NCBI RefSeq assembly: GCF_003026815.1
Contig: NZ_PYOG01000007.1
Coordinates: forward strand, 62,001 to 126,000
Length of the DNA: 64,000 bases
Direction of reading: 5' to 3'
Source of the DNA: Photobacterium damselae
GTDB taxonomy: Bacteria; Pseudomonadota; Gammaproteobacteria; Enterobacterales; Vibrionaceae
Both the position numbers and the translations under genes were made by a program. The notes under the pieces were generated by a model. The model was not told where the DNA came from. It ran no database searches and was given only the letters and a program-made list of their open reading frames with translations. This document shows, piece after piece, positions 36,879 through 47,622 of this stretch (position 1 is its first letter; every line of letters begins with the position of its first letter).

Positions 36879-37888
36879 TTGTTTCTTAATGTTCTTAAAT
36901 ACTGACGCACAGCACGATTATGCTCTGCCAATGTTTTTGAAAATGTATGCCCACCTTTACCATTAGCAACAAAGTACAAGTATTGCGTTTGTGCTGGATG
37001 TACCGCGGCTAAGATAGATGCTTTACTTGGCATGGCGATAGGAGTTGGCGGTAGACCGAAAATAACATAGGTATTGTATGGTGTTGGCGTTGTTAAGTCG
37101 CGTTTGCGAATATTGCCATCGTATTTATCACCCATACCGTAAATAACCGTAGGATCTGTCTGCAATCGCATCCCCTTCTCTAAACGATTAGTAAACACAG
37201 ACGAAACAACATCACGCTCAGAGTCAACAGCAGTCTCTTTTTCGATGATCGACGCCATGATTAATACATCATAAGGAGTTTTTAGTGGCAGATCTTTTTC
37301 TCGACCTTGCCATGCATTTTCTAATACCGATTCCAACTTATTGTGAGCACGTTTAAGAATATCAAGATCACTCATACCAGCCGTATAATTATACGTTTCT
37401 GGTAGCATATAGCCTTCTAGCTTATTGGTGTCAATATTCAGCGCCTTTGCAATTTCAGCTTCAGACAAACCAACGGTTTCATGCTGCATTTCAGGTGCTT
37501 GCTGCAGTTCTTTTAGCCATTCACTAAAACGCTCGCCTTCAACGAGAGTAATCGAGAATTGATGCTCTTTTCCAGAACCGATTAATGTCAGTAACTGCTG
37601 TAATGTCATTTTCGATTCAACTAGGTAACTACCGGCTTTCAATTGCAATAATTCAGGCTCTACATGGCCAATCCAACGATACCATTGTGAGGCGGGAATG
37701 ATATCCTGCTTCTCAAGTTGATTTAACAAACTGCGAAAGCTTGTGCCAGGTTTAACAGTAATCAACTCTTTCTGTTCTGTTGTTACTGGTTGAGATAGAG
37801 ATGCCATCACTTCCTGATAGGCAAAAACAACGCCCCCTGCTGCTATTACGCCCAAGAGCACTATCACAATCATTAATTTTTTTAGCAC
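36875..37888 (-). CDS. mltG: Endolytic murein transglycosylase MltG
   Basis: 337 residues from GTG 37888 (AAGGGG 8 nt upstream). One N-terminal transmembrane helix (about 5-24), a LysM-like region, then the catalytic YceG domain with E217 in IIEKETA (E218 in E. coli) and [10 protein letters not shown] and NTY..GLPPTPI motifs. It cuts nascent glycan strands at the inner membrane. Overlaps the end of pabC by 7 bp. Confidence 0.93.
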   Translation of the reverse strand: MLKKLMIVIVLLGVIAAGGVVFAYQEVMASLSQPVTTEQKELITVKPGTSFRSLLNQLEKQDIIPASQWYRWIGHVEPELLQLKAGSYLVESKMTLQQLLTLIGSGKEHQFSITLVEGERFSEWLKELQQAPEMQHETVGLSEAEIAKALNIDTNKLEGYMLPETYNYTAGMSDLDILKRAHNKLESVLENAWQGREKDLPLKTPYDVLIMASIIEKETAVDSERDVVSSVFTNRLEKGMRLQTDPTVIYGMGDKYDGNIRKRDLTTPTPYNTYVIFGLPPTPIAMPSKASILAAVHPAQTQYLYFVANGKGGHTFSKTLAEHNRAVRQYLRTLRNK

Positions 37889-38691
37889 GCTGTTAACCCC
37901 TTTATAAGCGCATTTAATAGCTGACGTTGATGAAATGTCTGATTTTCAATTTGATTAATTGGTACTAACGACATTAACGCATTAGTAATAAAGACTTCTT
38001 CAGCCCCCATAATCTCCTCAATAGGAGCATCAATAAATTCTAGTTGATAAGGCAGTGTCTGTATCAGCTCAATTACTTTTCGTCTCACTACGCCATGAAC
38101 ACCAGCAAATTTAAGTGTTGGAGTAAAAACCTTGCAACCTTTTCGCCAAAAGATATTCGCGACACTGGTCTCAGTAATATTGCCATTAAGATCAAGAACA
38201 AGGCCATCTAGCCAATGGTTATTTTCAATTTCTTGTTTTAATAAGACTTGTTCTAATCGATTAAGGTGTTTCCAACCAGCAAGCATGGGGGCAAGACCTA
38301 AACGCTGGGAACACACACCTAAACAAATCCCTTGCTGTTGCCATTGAGAATAATGTTCGGGCCATGCAAAGGTTGTAATAATCACTTGTGTTTGAGAGCA
38401 ATCTTGGCCGCTATAACCACGACCACCAGAGCCTCTAGAGATCAGTATCTTAATACCACCTTTCTCTTTGAATTTCTGAGCTAGTACGAACACCTCTTGG
38501 GTAATATGTTGCCAATTTGGCGCGCTTATCGCGAAGTAAGCCAAGGTATCTTGTAACCGCTGGAGATGAAAGTCCCACAACTGAGGCTGGCCATCTATCA
38601 CCAAAATTGTTGTAAAGCAGCCATCACCATATTGTGTTGCTCGATCGCTTATCGATAAAGAATGCTGTTGTTGACCGTTAACCCAAGCCAA
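37882..38691 (-). CDS. pabC: Aminodeoxychorismate lyase
   Basis: 269 residues if translation starts at TTG 38691, the same length as E. coli PabC, and the beginnings then align (MAWVNGQQQ with MFLINGHKQ). There is no ATG. AAGGA lies 6 nt before this TTG, while another TTG at 38697 touches the site. PLP enzyme of fold type IV making p-aminobenzoate for folate. Motifs: SDRATQYGDGCFTT (about 15-28), GWKHLNR with the PLP lysine (about 138-144), and EVFITNALM near the C-terminus. It follows the fabF terminator, so it may have its own promoter or depend on read-through. Confidence 0.92.
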   Translation of the reverse strand: MAWVNGQQQHSLSISDRATQYGDGCFTTILVIDGQPQLWDFHLQRLQDTLAYFAISAPNWQHITQEVFVLAQKFKEKGGIKILISRGSGGRGYSGQDCSQTQVIITTFAWPEHYSQWQQQGICLGVCSQRLGLAPMLAGWKHLNRLEQVLLKQEIENNHWLDGLVLDLNGNITETSVANIFWRKGCKVFTPTLKFAGVHGVVRRKVIELIQTLPYQLEFIDAPIEEIMGAEEVFITNALMSLVPINQIENQTFHQRQLLNALIKGLTAC

Positions 38692-38720
38692 ATTCAATCC
38701 TTAGAAACCACTTTTCAGAT

Positions 38721-38751
38721 AAAAAAACAGCCCGGTACTAATACCGAGCTG
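38721..38751 (-). terminator. Terminator between fabF and pabC
   Basis: CAGC-C-CGGTA / TACCG-A-GCTG stem around CTAA; on the minus strand followed by seven T's. Confidence 0.8.
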
Positions 38752-38824
38752 ACTTATCATATCAGGTTAATTGCTTTATTTCTCGCGGTGATAAGCTAAG
38801 AAATCGTCAATTAATCCGATTCAA

Positions 38825-40063
38825 TTAGATTTTCTTAAACAGAAGCGAACCGTTAGTACCACCGAAACCAAATGAGTTACATAGAGCATACTCAAGGTTT
38901 ACGTCACGAGCAGTACCTGGTACGTAGTCTAGGTCACAACCTTCGCCTGGGTTATCAAGGTTAATTGTTGGTGGAACAACCTGATCAACTAGAGTTAGTG
39001 CTGTGATGATTGCTTCAACAGAGCCCGCTGCACCTAGTAGGTGGCCGGTCATAGATTTGGTTGAAGAAACCATTACTTTATCAGCAGCACTACCCATAGC
39101 GCGTTTGATGCCTAGAGTTTCAGCAACATCACCAGCGGGTGTTGATGTACCGTGTGCATTGATATAGCCAAGTTGATCAGCATTAATACCAGCATCACGT
39201 AGACATGCTTCCATAGCAAGTGCACCGCCTGAACCGTCAGCACTTGGAGAAGTCATGTGATAAGCATCGCCACTCATACCAAAGCCGACGATTTCTGCAT
39301 AAATTTTAGCGCCACGTGCTTTTGCGTGTTCGTACTCTTCCAGTACCATCACACCTGCACCATCACCTAGAACAAAACCATCACGGTCTTTATCCCATGG
39401 GCGAGAAGCTGCTTGAGGATCATCATTACGAGTTGATAGCGCTTTAGCTGCTGCAAAGCCACCCATGCCTAATGGTGTTGATGCTTTTTCTGCACCACCA
39501 GCAACCATAGCGTCTGCATCACCGTATGCGATCATACGTGCCGCATGGCCAATGTTATGAAGGCCTGTTGTACACGCGGTAGAGATTGCAATGTTTGGAC
39601 CACGAAGACCAAACATGATAGACATGTGGCCCGCAATCATATTAACAATAGTTGATGGAACGAAAAATGGGCTGATCTTACGAGGGCCTTTTTCCATCAG
39701 AGCTTGATGACCAGCTTCAATTAAGCCAAGACCACCAATGCCAGAACCGATAGCAACACCGATGCGCGCTGCATTTTCATCTGTAACTTCAATGCCAGAA
39801 TCTTTCAATGCTTGCACGCCAGCTGCGATACCGTATTGGATAAATAGATCCATTTTACGAGCATCTTTTTTCGACATGTAATCTTCGCAATTGAAGTCTT
39901 TTACCATGCCTGCAAATTGTGTAGCAAAACCTGTTACATCAAAATGCTCGATAGTGCTAATGCCGCTAGTACCTGATAGAAGTGCTTTCCATGAATCTTC
40001 AACAGTATTACCAACCGGTGTTAGCATGCCCATGCCAGTTACAACAACACGACGCTTTGACAC
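38825..40063 (-). CDS. fabF: 3-oxoacyl-ACP synthase II
   Basis: 412 residues, GTG start at 40063 with GGAG about 9 nt upstream. Condensing enzyme of fatty-acid elongation. C164 in STACTTG is the acyl acceptor; the two catalytic histidines are in [11 protein letters not shown] and [15 protein letters not shown]-terminal NSFGFGGTN is intact. Directly downstream of acpP as in E. coli. Confidence 0.96.
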   Translation of the reverse strand: MSKRRVVVTGMGMLTPVGNTVEDSWKALLSGTSGISTIEHFDVTGFATQFAGMVKDFNCEDYMSKKDARKMDLFIQYGIAAGVQALKDSGIEVTDENAARIGVAIGSGIGGLGLIEAGHQALMEKGPRKISPFFVPSTIVNMIAGHMSIMFGLRGPNIAISTACTTGLHNIGHAARMIAYGDADAMVAGGAEKASTPLGMGGFAAAKALSTRNDDPQAASRPWDKDRDGFVLGDGAGVMVLEEYEHAKARGAKIYAEIVGFGMSGDAYHMTSPSADGSGGALAMEACLRDAGINADQLGYINAHGTSTPAGDVAETLGIKRAMGSAADKVMVSSTKSMTGHLLGAAGSVEAIITALTLVDQVVPPTINLDNPGEGCDLDYVPGTARDVNLEYALCNSFGFGGTNGSLLFKKI

Positions 40064-40147
40064 GATTAATATCTCCGGAATTGAGGGGTAAAAATAAGGT
40101 AGAAAAGAAATCAGGCGGCCATGAGGACCGCCTGGAAGTGTTCTGAA

Positions 40148-40384
40148 TTACTCAGCAGCGCTATTAACGTAGTCGATAGCAGCTTGAACTGTAGTAATCT
40201 TCTCAGCTTCTTCGTCTGGGATCTCTGTGTCGAATTCTTCTTCAAGAGCCATAACTAGTTCAACTGTGTCTAGAGAGTCAGCGCCTAGATCGTCAACAAA
40301 AGATGATTCGTTCTTAACTTCAGACTCGTCAACGCCTAGTTGCTCAACGATGATTTTTTTTACGCGTTCTTCGATGTTGCTCAT
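40148..40384 (-). CDS. acpP: Acyl carrier protein
   Basis: 78 residues from ATG 40384, exactly the E. coli length; the longer frame from 40405 is upstream leader. Phosphopantetheine site S37 in DLGADSLD. Acidic helices follow ([11 protein letters not shown]). AAGGAA precedes the start. A 158-bp gap separates it from fabG, room for its own promoter, as known in E. coli. Confidence 0.97.
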   Translation of the reverse strand: MSNIEERVKKIIVEQLGVDESEVKNESSFVDDLGADSLDTVELVMALEEEFDTEIPDEEAEKITTVQAAIDYVNSAAE

Positions 40385-40542
40385 ACTAATATATTTCCTT
40401 AACAAGAATTCGCTAATGCGATTTGTTGTAGTTTATTCATTACTACAAAAGTTGCAACACTCATTGTTGCTGGTCAAACCACGATTTTCAATGAAAAACC
40501 ACTTAATTGGACCTTTTTCGCCGAGAATTGCATCTTTTGTGC

Positions 40543-41277
40543 TTAAATCATGTACATGCCGCCGTTTACGTGCAAAGTTTCGCCCGTAATATAAGCAGCA
40601 TCATCAGAGGCTAAAAATGCAACAGCTGCTGCAATTTCACGCGGATCACCTAAACGACCTGCTGGAACATTCGCTAATGTTGCAGCGCGTTGATCATCAT
40701 TTAGTGCGCGAGTCATATCCGTTTCAATGAAACCAGGAGCGACAGCGTTTACAGTAATACCACGAGAAGCAACTTCACGAGCCATTGACTTAGTAAAGCC
40801 TAATAGACCTGCTTTTGCTGCTGCATAGTTAGTTTGACCTGCGTTGCCCATTGTACCAACAACAGAGCCAATACTGATAATACGACCATTACGCTTCTTC
40901 ATCATCGCACGCAAAACTGCTTTTGATAGACGGAAGATAGACGTTAGGTTGGTATCCATGATGTCTTGCCACTCGTCATCTTTCATACGCATTAGCAAGT
41001 TATCACGCGTAATACCCGCGTTGTTCACTAGGATATCAACATCACCAAAAGTCTCTTTGATTTGCTTCAATACTGCTTCAATTGACTCAGGAGACGTAAC
41101 ATTTAATGCCATACCTTGACCTTTATCACCAAGGTATGCACTGATCGCTTCAGCGCCACTTTCTGAGGTTGCCGTACCAATAACGGTTGCGCCACGCTCA
41201 ACAAGAATTTCTGCGATTGCACGGCCGATACCACGGCTAGCACCTGTTACTAGAGCAATTTTTCCTTCAAGGCTCAT
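40543..41277 (-). CDS. fabG: 3-oxoacyl-ACP reductase
   Basis: 244 residues, short-chain dehydrogenase fold. NADP site TGASRGIG (11-18), NNAG (about 86-89), catalytic Ser in SIGSVVG, Y151-x3-K155 in YAAAKAG, and the C-terminal GGMYMI. Reduces 3-ketoacyl-ACP. Follows fabD after 25 bp with an AGAGGA site. Confidence 0.97.
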   Translation of the reverse strand: MSLEGKIALVTGASRGIGRAIAEILVERGATVIGTATSESGAEAISAYLGDKGQGMALNVTSPESIEAVLKQIKETFGDVDILVNNAGITRDNLLMRMKDDEWQDIMDTNLTSIFRLSKAVLRAMMKKRNGRIISIGSVVGTMGNAGQTNYAAAKAGLLGFTKSMAREVASRGITVNAVAPGFIETDMTRALNDDQRAATLANVPAGRLGDPREIAAAVAFLASDDAAYITGETLHVNGGMYMI

Positions 41278-41302
41278 CAGTAGTCCTCTTTCAGATCTCA
41301 GA

Positions 41303-42232
41303 TTACTTAGCTAGAGCTGCGTCTAATGATGCAATATCATTAACAGCAGAACCGCCAAGTGAACGATTAATACGTTTAGTTAGGCCAGTCAGTACTTTAC
41401 CTGGACCCATTTCAAGTAATTCTTCAATACCTTCTGCTGCCATACGCTCAACAGACTCAGTCCAACGAACTGGACCATAAAGTTGTTTTACAAGCGCAAG
41501 TTTGATTGCAGCAGGATCAGTTTCAGTTGCAACATCAGCATTATTGATCACAGGGATCGCTGGAGTATTGAATGTCATATTTTCAAGAGCTACTGCTAGT
41601 TTGTCAGCAGCAGGCTTCATTAGTTCACAATGAGATGGAACTGAAACTGGTAGAAGTAGTGCTCGTTTAGCACCGGCTTCTTTACACAAAGTATTTGCTC
41701 TATCAACGGCTTCTTTGTTACCCGCGATAACAACTTGACCTGGAGAGTTAAAGTTTACAGGCGAACATACCTGATCTTCTGCCGCATCAGCACACGCTTT
41801 TGCAATAGCATCATTATCTAGACCAATAATTGCAGACATCGCACCAACACCCGCAGGTACTGCTTCTTGCATTAATTGACCACGTAGTTCAACTAACTTA
41901 ACTGCTTCTTTAAAATCAATAACGCCCGCGCATACAAGTGCAGAGTACTCACCTAAGCTATGGCCAGCAAGAACAGTTGGTTGCTCACCACCCTTCTCTT
42001 GCCATACACGCCAAATTGCAACAGAAGCGGTTAATAATGCTGGCTGAGTACGATGCGTTTGATTAAGATCTTCAGCAGGACCATTTTGAACTAGAGCCCA
42101 TAGGTCGTAACCTAGAACTTCAGATGCTTCGGCAAATGTCGCTTGAACAATTGGAAACTGCTCAGCCAGTTCAGCAAGCATACCTACAGCTTGAGAACCT
42201 TGACCTGGAAAAACAATCGCGAACTTAGACAT
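41303..42232 (-). CDS. fabD: Malonyl-CoA:ACP transacylase
   Basis: 309 residues. PGQGSQ (9-14), catalytic S92 in GHSLGEYSALV, the Arg-containing VELRGQLMQ, and the His in VSVPSHCELM. Loads malonyl units onto ACP. 131 bp downstream of fabH, wide enough for an internal promoter, which I could not define. Confidence 0.96.
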   Translation of the reverse strand: MSKFAIVFPGQGSQAVGMLAELAEQFPIVQATFAEASEVLGYDLWALVQNGPAEDLNQTHRTQPALLTASVAIWRVWQEKGGEQPTVLAGHSLGEYSALVCAGVIDFKEAVKLVELRGQLMQEAVPAGVGAMSAIIGLDNDAIAKACADAAEDQVCSPVNFNSPGQVVIAGNKEAVDRANTLCKEAGAKRALLLPVSVPSHCELMKPAADKLAVALENMTFNTPAIPVINNADVATETDPAAIKLALVKQLYGPVRWTESVERMAAEGIEELLEMGPGKVLTGLTKRINRSLGGSAVNDIASLDAALAK

Positions 42233-42363
42233 TCGAGAATCCTTATTGATTTAACTGCCTGTTACTTCATCGTAAAATAAGCAGCTTGAAATATTATCTA
42301 CTGTGCCAACTGATTAAAATCAAGGTTAAAAAGCGGCACAGCATCCATGAATTTAGCAACCAG

Positions 42364-43320
42364 TTAAAACTTAACCAGTGCAGAGCCCCAGGTAAAACCA
42401 CCACCAAAGGCTTCGAGTAATAACGTCTGACCACGTTGGATACGACCATCACGAACAGCTTCATCCAATGCAGTTGGCACTGTTGCAGCTGAAGTATTAC
42501 CGTGGCGATCTAATGTCACAACAACTTGGTCTAAAGACATAGATAATTTCTTCGCTGTGGCTGAAATAATACGTAAATTAGCCTGGTGAGGAACTAACCA
42601 ATCTAGCTCAGATTTATCCATATTATTTGCAGCAAGAGTATCTTTAACTAAGTTTGATAACTGAGTTACCGCAACTTTAAATACTTCATTACCAGCCATA
42701 TATAGCCAGTTATCATCGCTAAAATCTTCACCATGCTCAGGAATACCAAGACTTAGCAGGCCACCAAAATGACCATCAGCATGGATATGAGTCGATAAAA
42801 TACCCGGCTCTTCACTTGCACCAACAACAACCGCACCTGCAGCATCACCAAATAAGATGATTGTTGAACGATCAGTTGGATCACATTTATGCGACAATGC
42901 ATCAGCACCAATTACCAACACATTTTTCGCCATGCCGGTTTTAATGTGTTGATCGGCAATGCTCAGTGCATACATAAAGCCAGAACATGCCGCAGACAGA
43001 TCAAATGCTGGGCAGCCTTTAATATCGAGCATTCCCTGAACCTGACATGCAGCAGAAGGGAAAGAGTGACTCGCACTGGATGTTGCCATGATAATAAGAT
43101 CGATATCTTCTTTGGCAATACCAGCCATATCAATTGCATTTAATGATGCTTGATATCCCATGACTGCGACGGTTTCTTCGGTGTTAGCGATACGACGCTC
43201 ACGAATACCAGTACGCGCAACAATCCACTCGTCATTCGTTTCTACCATTTGCTCTAAGTCAGCGTTAGTACGAACTTGAGCTGGCAGGTAGCTGCCTGTA
43301 CCTAAAATTTTGCTATACAT
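42364..43320 (-). CDS. fabH: 3-oxoacyl-ACP synthase III
   Basis: 318 residues. Starts fatty-acid synthesis by condensing acetyl-CoA with malonyl-ACP. C112 in [11 protein letters not shown], His in PHQANLRI and Asn in GNTSAAT form the triad. Begins 5 nt after plsX. Length and motifs are normal. Confidence 0.96.
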   Translation of the reverse strand: MYSKILGTGSYLPAQVRTNADLEQMVETNDEWIVARTGIRERRIANTEETVAVMGYQASLNAIDMAGIAKEDIDLIIMATSSASHSFPSAACQVQGMLDIKGCPAFDLSAACSGFMYALSIADQHIKTGMAKNVLVIGADALSHKCDPTDRSTIILFGDAAGAVVVGASEEPGILSTHIHADGHFGGLLSLGIPEHGEDFSDDNWLYMAGNEVFKVAVTQLSNLVKDTLAANNMDKSELDWLVPHQANLRIISATAKKLSMSLDQVVVTLDRHGNTSAATVPTALDEAVRDGRIQRGQTLLLEAFGGGFTWGSALVKF

Positions 43321-43325
43321 GAAGA

Positions 43326-44348
43326 CTAATAGTGCCTCTCGAGTAAGACTTCTTCCAAACGGTTACTGATTTTTGTTGGTATTTGTCGTTCAACCTCGTA
43401 CACCGCTTCACTGATTGCGTTGGTAAATGCGGTTATATCTGCACTTCCATGGCTTTTTACTACAATACCACGCAATCCTAACAGACTTGCCCCATTATAC
43501 TGGTCGGGGTTCAACTGCTTGAGGCTGTCAAATAGGTCACTAAACAACCATTTGGCAAGAATTTGTTTAAACTTACTGGTTCCTACGGCTTGGCGAATCC
43601 GGTCAATAAAGAGATGAGCCACCCCTTCACTGGTTTTTAGACTAACGTTTCCGACAAAGCCATCACAGACGATAACATCAGCTAATCCAGAATAAAGCTT
43701 GTCGCCTTCTATATAGCCAATGTAGTCAATATCATCACACTGACTTAACATTTCAGCACAACGTTTGACTAAATCATTGCCTTTGATTTCTTCTTCACCA
43801 ATATTAAGTAAAGCGACGCGAGGTTTACCAGATAACCACTGCTCTGCTAAAACGGCTCCCATTACCGCAAACTGGAATAATGTGTCGGAATCGCACGAAA
43901 CATTTGCCCCTAGATCAAGAATCCAAGTTTTAGTGGCTGCAGCAGTTGGAATAGCAGAAACTAGAGCGGGACGATCGATGCCAGGTAATTGTTTGAGGAT
44001 ATATCGAGACAGTGCCATTAGTGCACCAGTATTGCCAGCACTGACACAAGCGTCAGCGTTACCTTCAGAGACAGCTTCAAGAGCCATTCTCATAGAAGAA
44101 CCATGGCTTCGGCGTAATGCTTGAGAAGGTCGAGCATCATTTGCAATAGCGCTATTGCTATGCACAATGGTAATTCGAGGATGGTTGAGTTGGTTTAGGA
44201 GAGTCAGCTGTGTAGTGATCGCACTCTGATCACCGAATAAGGTTACTTTGAGCTCCGGGAAGTGCAACAGTGCCTGCACAACGGCAGGCACTGTTACTTG
44301 AGGACCGAAATCCCCGCCCATTGCATCGAGTGCAACGGTTAGACCCAT
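43326..44348 (-). CDS. plsX: Phosphate acyltransferase PlsX
   Basis: 340 residues. Converts acyl-ACP to acyl-phosphate for phospholipid synthesis. Typical beginning [13 protein letters not shown] and internal [19 protein letters not shown] and [14 protein letters not shown]. It follows rpmF after 12 bp in the conserved order rpmF-plsX-fabH. Confidence 0.96.
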   Translation of the reverse strand: MGLTVALDAMGGDFGPQVTVPAVVQALLHFPELKVTLFGDQSAITTQLTLLNQLNHPRITIVHSNSAIANDARPSQALRRSHGSSMRMALEAVSEGNADACVSAGNTGALMALSRYILKQLPGIDRPALVSAIPTAAATKTWILDLGANVSCDSDTLFQFAVMGAVLAEQWLSGKPRVALLNIGEEEIKGNDLVKRCAEMLSQCDDIDYIGYIEGDKLYSGLADVIVCDGFVGNVSLKTSEGVAHLFIDRIRQAVGTSKFKQILAKWLFSDLFDSLKQLNPDQYNGASLLGLRGIVVKSHGSADITAFTNAISEAVYEVERQIPTKISNRLEEVLLERHY

Positions 44349-44360
44349 AAAGGTTCAACC

Positions 44361-44531
44361 TTACTTGTTGATAACCTTACGGCCACGGTAGAAACCGTCA
44401 GCAGTCATGTGGTGACGTAGGTGAGTTTCACCACTTACAGCGTCTACAGATAGTGCTGCAGTTGTTAGTGCATCGTGAGAACGACGCATACCACGTGCTG
44501 CGCGTGATTTCTTGCTCTTTTGTACGGCCAT
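44361..44531 (-). CDS. rpmF: 50S ribosomal protein L32
   Basis: Short gene of 57 codons: 56 residues beginning [20 protein letters not shown] and ending [10 protein letters not shown], the enterobacterial L32 pattern and length. An AGGAG site lies about 8 nt before ATG 44531. Between yceD and plsX, as in E. coli. Confidence 0.97.
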   Translation of the reverse strand: MAVQKSKKSRAARGMRRSHDALTTAALSVDAVSGETHLRHHMTADGFYRGRKVINK

Positions 44532-44553
44532 TAACCCTACTCCTGTTAAATTT

Positions 44554-45072
44554 TTACTTCTTAAGATTTTTCAATACTGCAAACGGATTCGGACGCTCAT
44601 CAGCAACGGGGATCTCACCAAAAGACATGTTCGCTGAACCAACATTACAGTCGGCATCATCGTGCATAGCAACTTGAGGTAATTCTAGAATCATCTCATC
44701 TTCGATAAGTTCAACTAGGTTGATCTCGCCATTTTCGTCGACTTGAGTCGGCTCATAGGCTTCCGGTAGCTCGTCTTCCGCATTCATATTGCGAACTGGA
44801 CTATAACAGAATTCAACACTGATTGTGTGCTGAAATTCTTCCTGACATCGCTGACAGGTCAACATCACTTCAACTTCTGCACTTCCGCGCATAAAAGGAA
44901 TACGACGTTGGTCCAAATCAAAAGACAAGGTGACGTTTGCATCACTTATTACGCCATCAGTGGATTCAGCTAAACGCTTCAGATTTCCGATAGTGATGAT
45001 GCCATCATAATCGAGTTTTTTCTGAGCTGCGCGAACTGGATCGACCTTCAGCGGCAATTTTACCTTTTGCAT
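44554..45072 (-). CDS. yceD: YceD/DUF177 protein, 23S rRNA accumulation factor
   Basis: 172 residues, against 173 in E. coli YceD. Begins [21 protein letters not shown]. Zn-like CQRC (about 93-96) pairs with a later Cys in [22 protein letters not shown] and the C-terminal [11 protein letters not shown] match the family. Linked to rRNA/ribosome production in the literature. First gene of the rpmF-fab transcript. Confidence 0.93.
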   Translation of the reverse strand: MQKVKLPLKVDPVRAAQKKLDYDGIITIGNLKRLAESTDGVISDANVTLSFDLDQRRIPFMRGSAEVEVMLTCQRCQEEFQHTISVEFCYSPVRNMNAEDELPEAYEPTQVDENGEINLVELIEDEMILELPQVAMHDDADCNVGSANMSFGEIPVADERPNPFAVLKNLKK

Positions 45073-45416
45073 AGGGCGCGAATATTAGCCTTATAGTCTG
45101 TTTGAGTCAAAGGAAATGTGTCCGAATTAACAGCTTTTAGTCAATAATCGTACTGATCAAAAGCTCAAACTCGCTATGACAACATAATCCATCGCAAAAT
45201 TAAATTAATTGTTAACGAGTCATGCACTTGGTTAGAAAAAAACCAGATTAGAAAGACCCATCACTGCCAATTTAAAATCGAGGCAAAAATACACCTCATC
45301 ACTTCGGAGTTCAATCAGAAACTGCTTTAAAGATTCTCTTTATCTCAAAGTCAAAACTTAGGTACACTCCCTCACCATTGATACTCAGACAACATTACGT
45401 TCTAGTAAGGATTGTT
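45073..45416. other. Divergent promoter region of yceD and maf
   Basis: 344 bp without a gene. It must carry the promoter of the yceD-rpmF-fab operon and that of maf. No operator identified. Confidence 0.4.
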
Positions 45417-46013
45417 ATGCCTCAACCGTTACTTTTAGCTTCGACCTCAACTTATCGCCAAGCTTTACTCAAAAAATTTGGTTACCCCTTTGAAGTAGCC
45501 AGTCCAAATATTGATGAAACAGCTCAAGAGAACGAAACTGCACAACAATTGGTATTGCGCCTAGCTCAAGAAAAAGCAAAAGCATGCGCAAAAGATTATC
45601 CCACACACCTTATTATAGGCTCAGATCAAGTCTGTGTTATTGATGGGAAAATCATTGGCAAGCCTTTAACCGAAGAAAAAGCGTGTCAACAACTCAAACA
45701 AGCAAGTGGACAAACCATTACCTTTTACACCGGCCTTGCTTTATATAATGCTCAATCGGGAGAGTGCCACAGTCTTTGTGAACCTTTCCACGTACATTTT
45801 CGAGAACTCACCGATGAGGAAATCCAACATTATGTTCGTCGGGAGCAGCCCCTATATTGTGCGGGAAGTTTTATGTGCGAAGGATTAGGTATTGCTCTTT
45901 TTGAGCGCTTAGAAGGACGAGACCCAAATACGTTAGTAGGCCTACCCTTGATTGCTCTACGTGAACTGCTGGCAAAAGAGGGAATCGATATCCTTACCAG
46001 TCAATCACGCTAA
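45417..46013 (+). CDS. yceF: Maf-family nucleotide pyrophosphatase (YceF subfamily)
   Basis: 198 residues from ATG 45417 (AAGGA 5 nt upstream), giving the normal length; the frame from 45378 is longer than needed. [13 protein letters not shown] (3-15) is the Maf start, with SPNIDE, GSDQVC and [22 protein letters not shown]. YceF members hydrolyse m7GTP and act as a house-cleaning enzyme. Divergent from yceD, as in E. coli. Confidence 0.93.
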   Translation: MPQPLLLASTSTYRQALLKKFGYPFEVASPNIDETAQENETAQQLVLRLAQEKAKACAKDYPTHLIIGSDQVCVIDGKIIGKPLTEEKACQQLKQASGQTITFYTGLALYNAQSGECHSLCEPFHVHFRELTDEEIQHYVRREQPLYCAGSFMCEGLGIALFERLEGRDPNTLVGLPLIALRELLAKEGIDILTSQSR

Positions 46014-46017
46014 AAAG

Positions 46018-46050
46018 ACAAAAGGAGTATCCTAATGGTACTCCTTTTGT
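46018..46050 (+). terminator. Terminator of maf
   Basis: ACAAAAGGAGTA (46018-46029) / TACTCCTTTTGT (46039-46050): a 12-bp perfect stem, TTGATG after it. Symmetric enough to serve rluC on the other strand too. Confidence 0.8.
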
Positions 46051-46091
46051 TGATGTACTGCTTATCAATAGAAAATCAAATTAATGGACGA

Positions 46092-47039
46092 TTAAGACAT
46101 CGTGCGTAATTTTTCTAAGCAGCGTTCTAATTTAGGTTCCATTGGTGCATTAATTTCCATTGCCTCATCCGTGCTTGGATGAGTAAATTGGATATTTGCA
46201 GCATGTAAAAATAGACGATTTAACCCGGTTTTCTTGGTATAGGCATCAAAACGTGGATCACCATAACGATCATCCCAAGCAATTGGATGACCAGTATATT
46301 GGCAGTGGACACGAATCTGATGCGTACGGCCAGTTACAGGGCTTGCTTGAACTAAAGTTGCCTGGTGGAAGCGTTCTAAAACTTTGAATCGAGTATCTGA
46401 CGGTTTACCATTTGGATTAACTCGGACAATGCTATTCACTTCATTTTTCAGTAGCGGTGCAGTTACCTTTTTGCACGACGCTTTCCACTCGCCCATCACA
46501 AGGGCAAAATAATACTTCTGAACCGTTTTATTACGGAACTGCTCTTGTAAACGGCGTAATGCTGAACGCTTCTTTGCAACCAATAAAATACCAGAAGTAT
46601 CTCGGTCAATACGGTGTACTAGCTCTAAGAAGCGAGCATCTGGACGTAATGCACGAAGCGCTTCAATCGCACCGAACTTCAAGCCACTACCACCATGTAC
46701 CGCTGTACCCGATGGCTTATTTAATACCAATAAATGATCATCTTCATAAATAATGCATGACTCAAGTTCAGCCACTTTATTTAGATTGGTACTGATCGGT
46801 GCTTGATCCTCTTTTTCGGGAATCGATACAGGAGGAACACGAACCAGATCACCATCTTGCAACTTATATTCAGGTTTGATGCGTTTTTTGTTTACTCGCA
46901 CCTCACCTTTGCGCAAAATGCGGTAGATCATACTTTTAGGTACGTTTTTAAGCCTAGCACGCAGGAAATTATCTATGCGCTGTCCGGCAAAGTCATCGCT
47001 AATTTCGATGAATTGTACTTTAGGTTTAACTTCTGTCAT
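46092..47039 (-). CDS. rluC: 23S rRNA pseudouridine synthase C
   Basis: 315 residues from ATG 47039 (MTEVKPKVQF), against 319 in E. coli; the extra 29 codons of the open frame up to 47126 have no homologue counterpart. S4-like domain first (RIDNFLRARLKNVPKSMIYR, then GEVRVNKKRIKPEYKL), then the catalytic HRIDRDTSG with the essential Asp. Modifies U955, U2504 and U2580 of 23S rRNA in E. coli. Divergent from rne. Confidence 0.94.
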   Translation of the reverse strand: MTEVKPKVQFIEISDDFAGQRIDNFLRARLKNVPKSMIYRILRKGEVRVNKKRIKPEYKLQDGDLVRVPPVSIPEKEDQAPISTNLNKVAELESCIIYEDDHLLVLNKPSGTAVHGGSGLKFGAIEALRALRPDARFLELVHRIDRDTSGILLVAKKRSALRRLQEQFRNKTVQKYYFALVMGEWKASCKKVTAPLLKNEVNSIVRVNPNGKPSDTRFKVLERFHQATLVQASPVTGRTHQIRVHCQYTGHPIAWDDRYGDPRFDAYTKKTGLNRLFLHAANIQFTHPSTDEAMEINAPMEPKLERCLEKLRTMS

Positions 47040-47239
47040 GAGTGTGATTATAAGCCTAATGAAGCAATGCAGCTCTGCCAGTATCGGCAAAGTTATGAAC
47101 ACGATTAATGGAAGGGAGTGTACCACTTTTCTTACTTTGATGAGATGTTTTCGCAGAAAATGATTGGCTAAATGGTCATCATTGAAAGTTCATTGGCTCA
47201 ATAACGCAAATAATCCAGATTGCCGCTCTAGTGGCTCCC

Positions 47240-47622
47240 TGCTATTATTGCGTACTGTAGTAGGATAACAAGCCTACTTTTATAACAAGATGAATAAAAT
47301 ATCATCACAATAATTATTTTTTACACAACTCTAGCGAAAACCGCTGCATATGGCATAAGACGGAAACGTTTCGCGGAGTAACTTTTAGTGTCCGATTACA
47401 GATTTTTTTGGTGTGACAGATACGACCGCTTTGTCGGTGATGCCAGCTACAATTTAGAGACTTAACCGTCTGCAAGTAGTTGGTTTAAATAGTGTAGCCA
47501 GAGAGCACTCCTGTTTTTCCAACCGTGAGGTTGTACCCGTATATCAGTCTTGGAGTCCGGCACCACCATAAAAAAACTGTCATTCGCTCACTAAGACAAT
47601 GACAATTAATGAGTAAATATAA
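47240..47622 (+). promoter_or_regulatory. Long structured leader of rne (autoregulatory 5' UTR candidate)
   Basis: Non-coding, GC-richer than other gaps, with several hairpins, among them CAACC-GTGA-GGTTG (47520-47533). In E. coli the 361-nt rne leader folds so RNase E cuts its own mRNA; position, length and divergence from rluC agree. The fold here is not verified. Confidence 0.55.
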
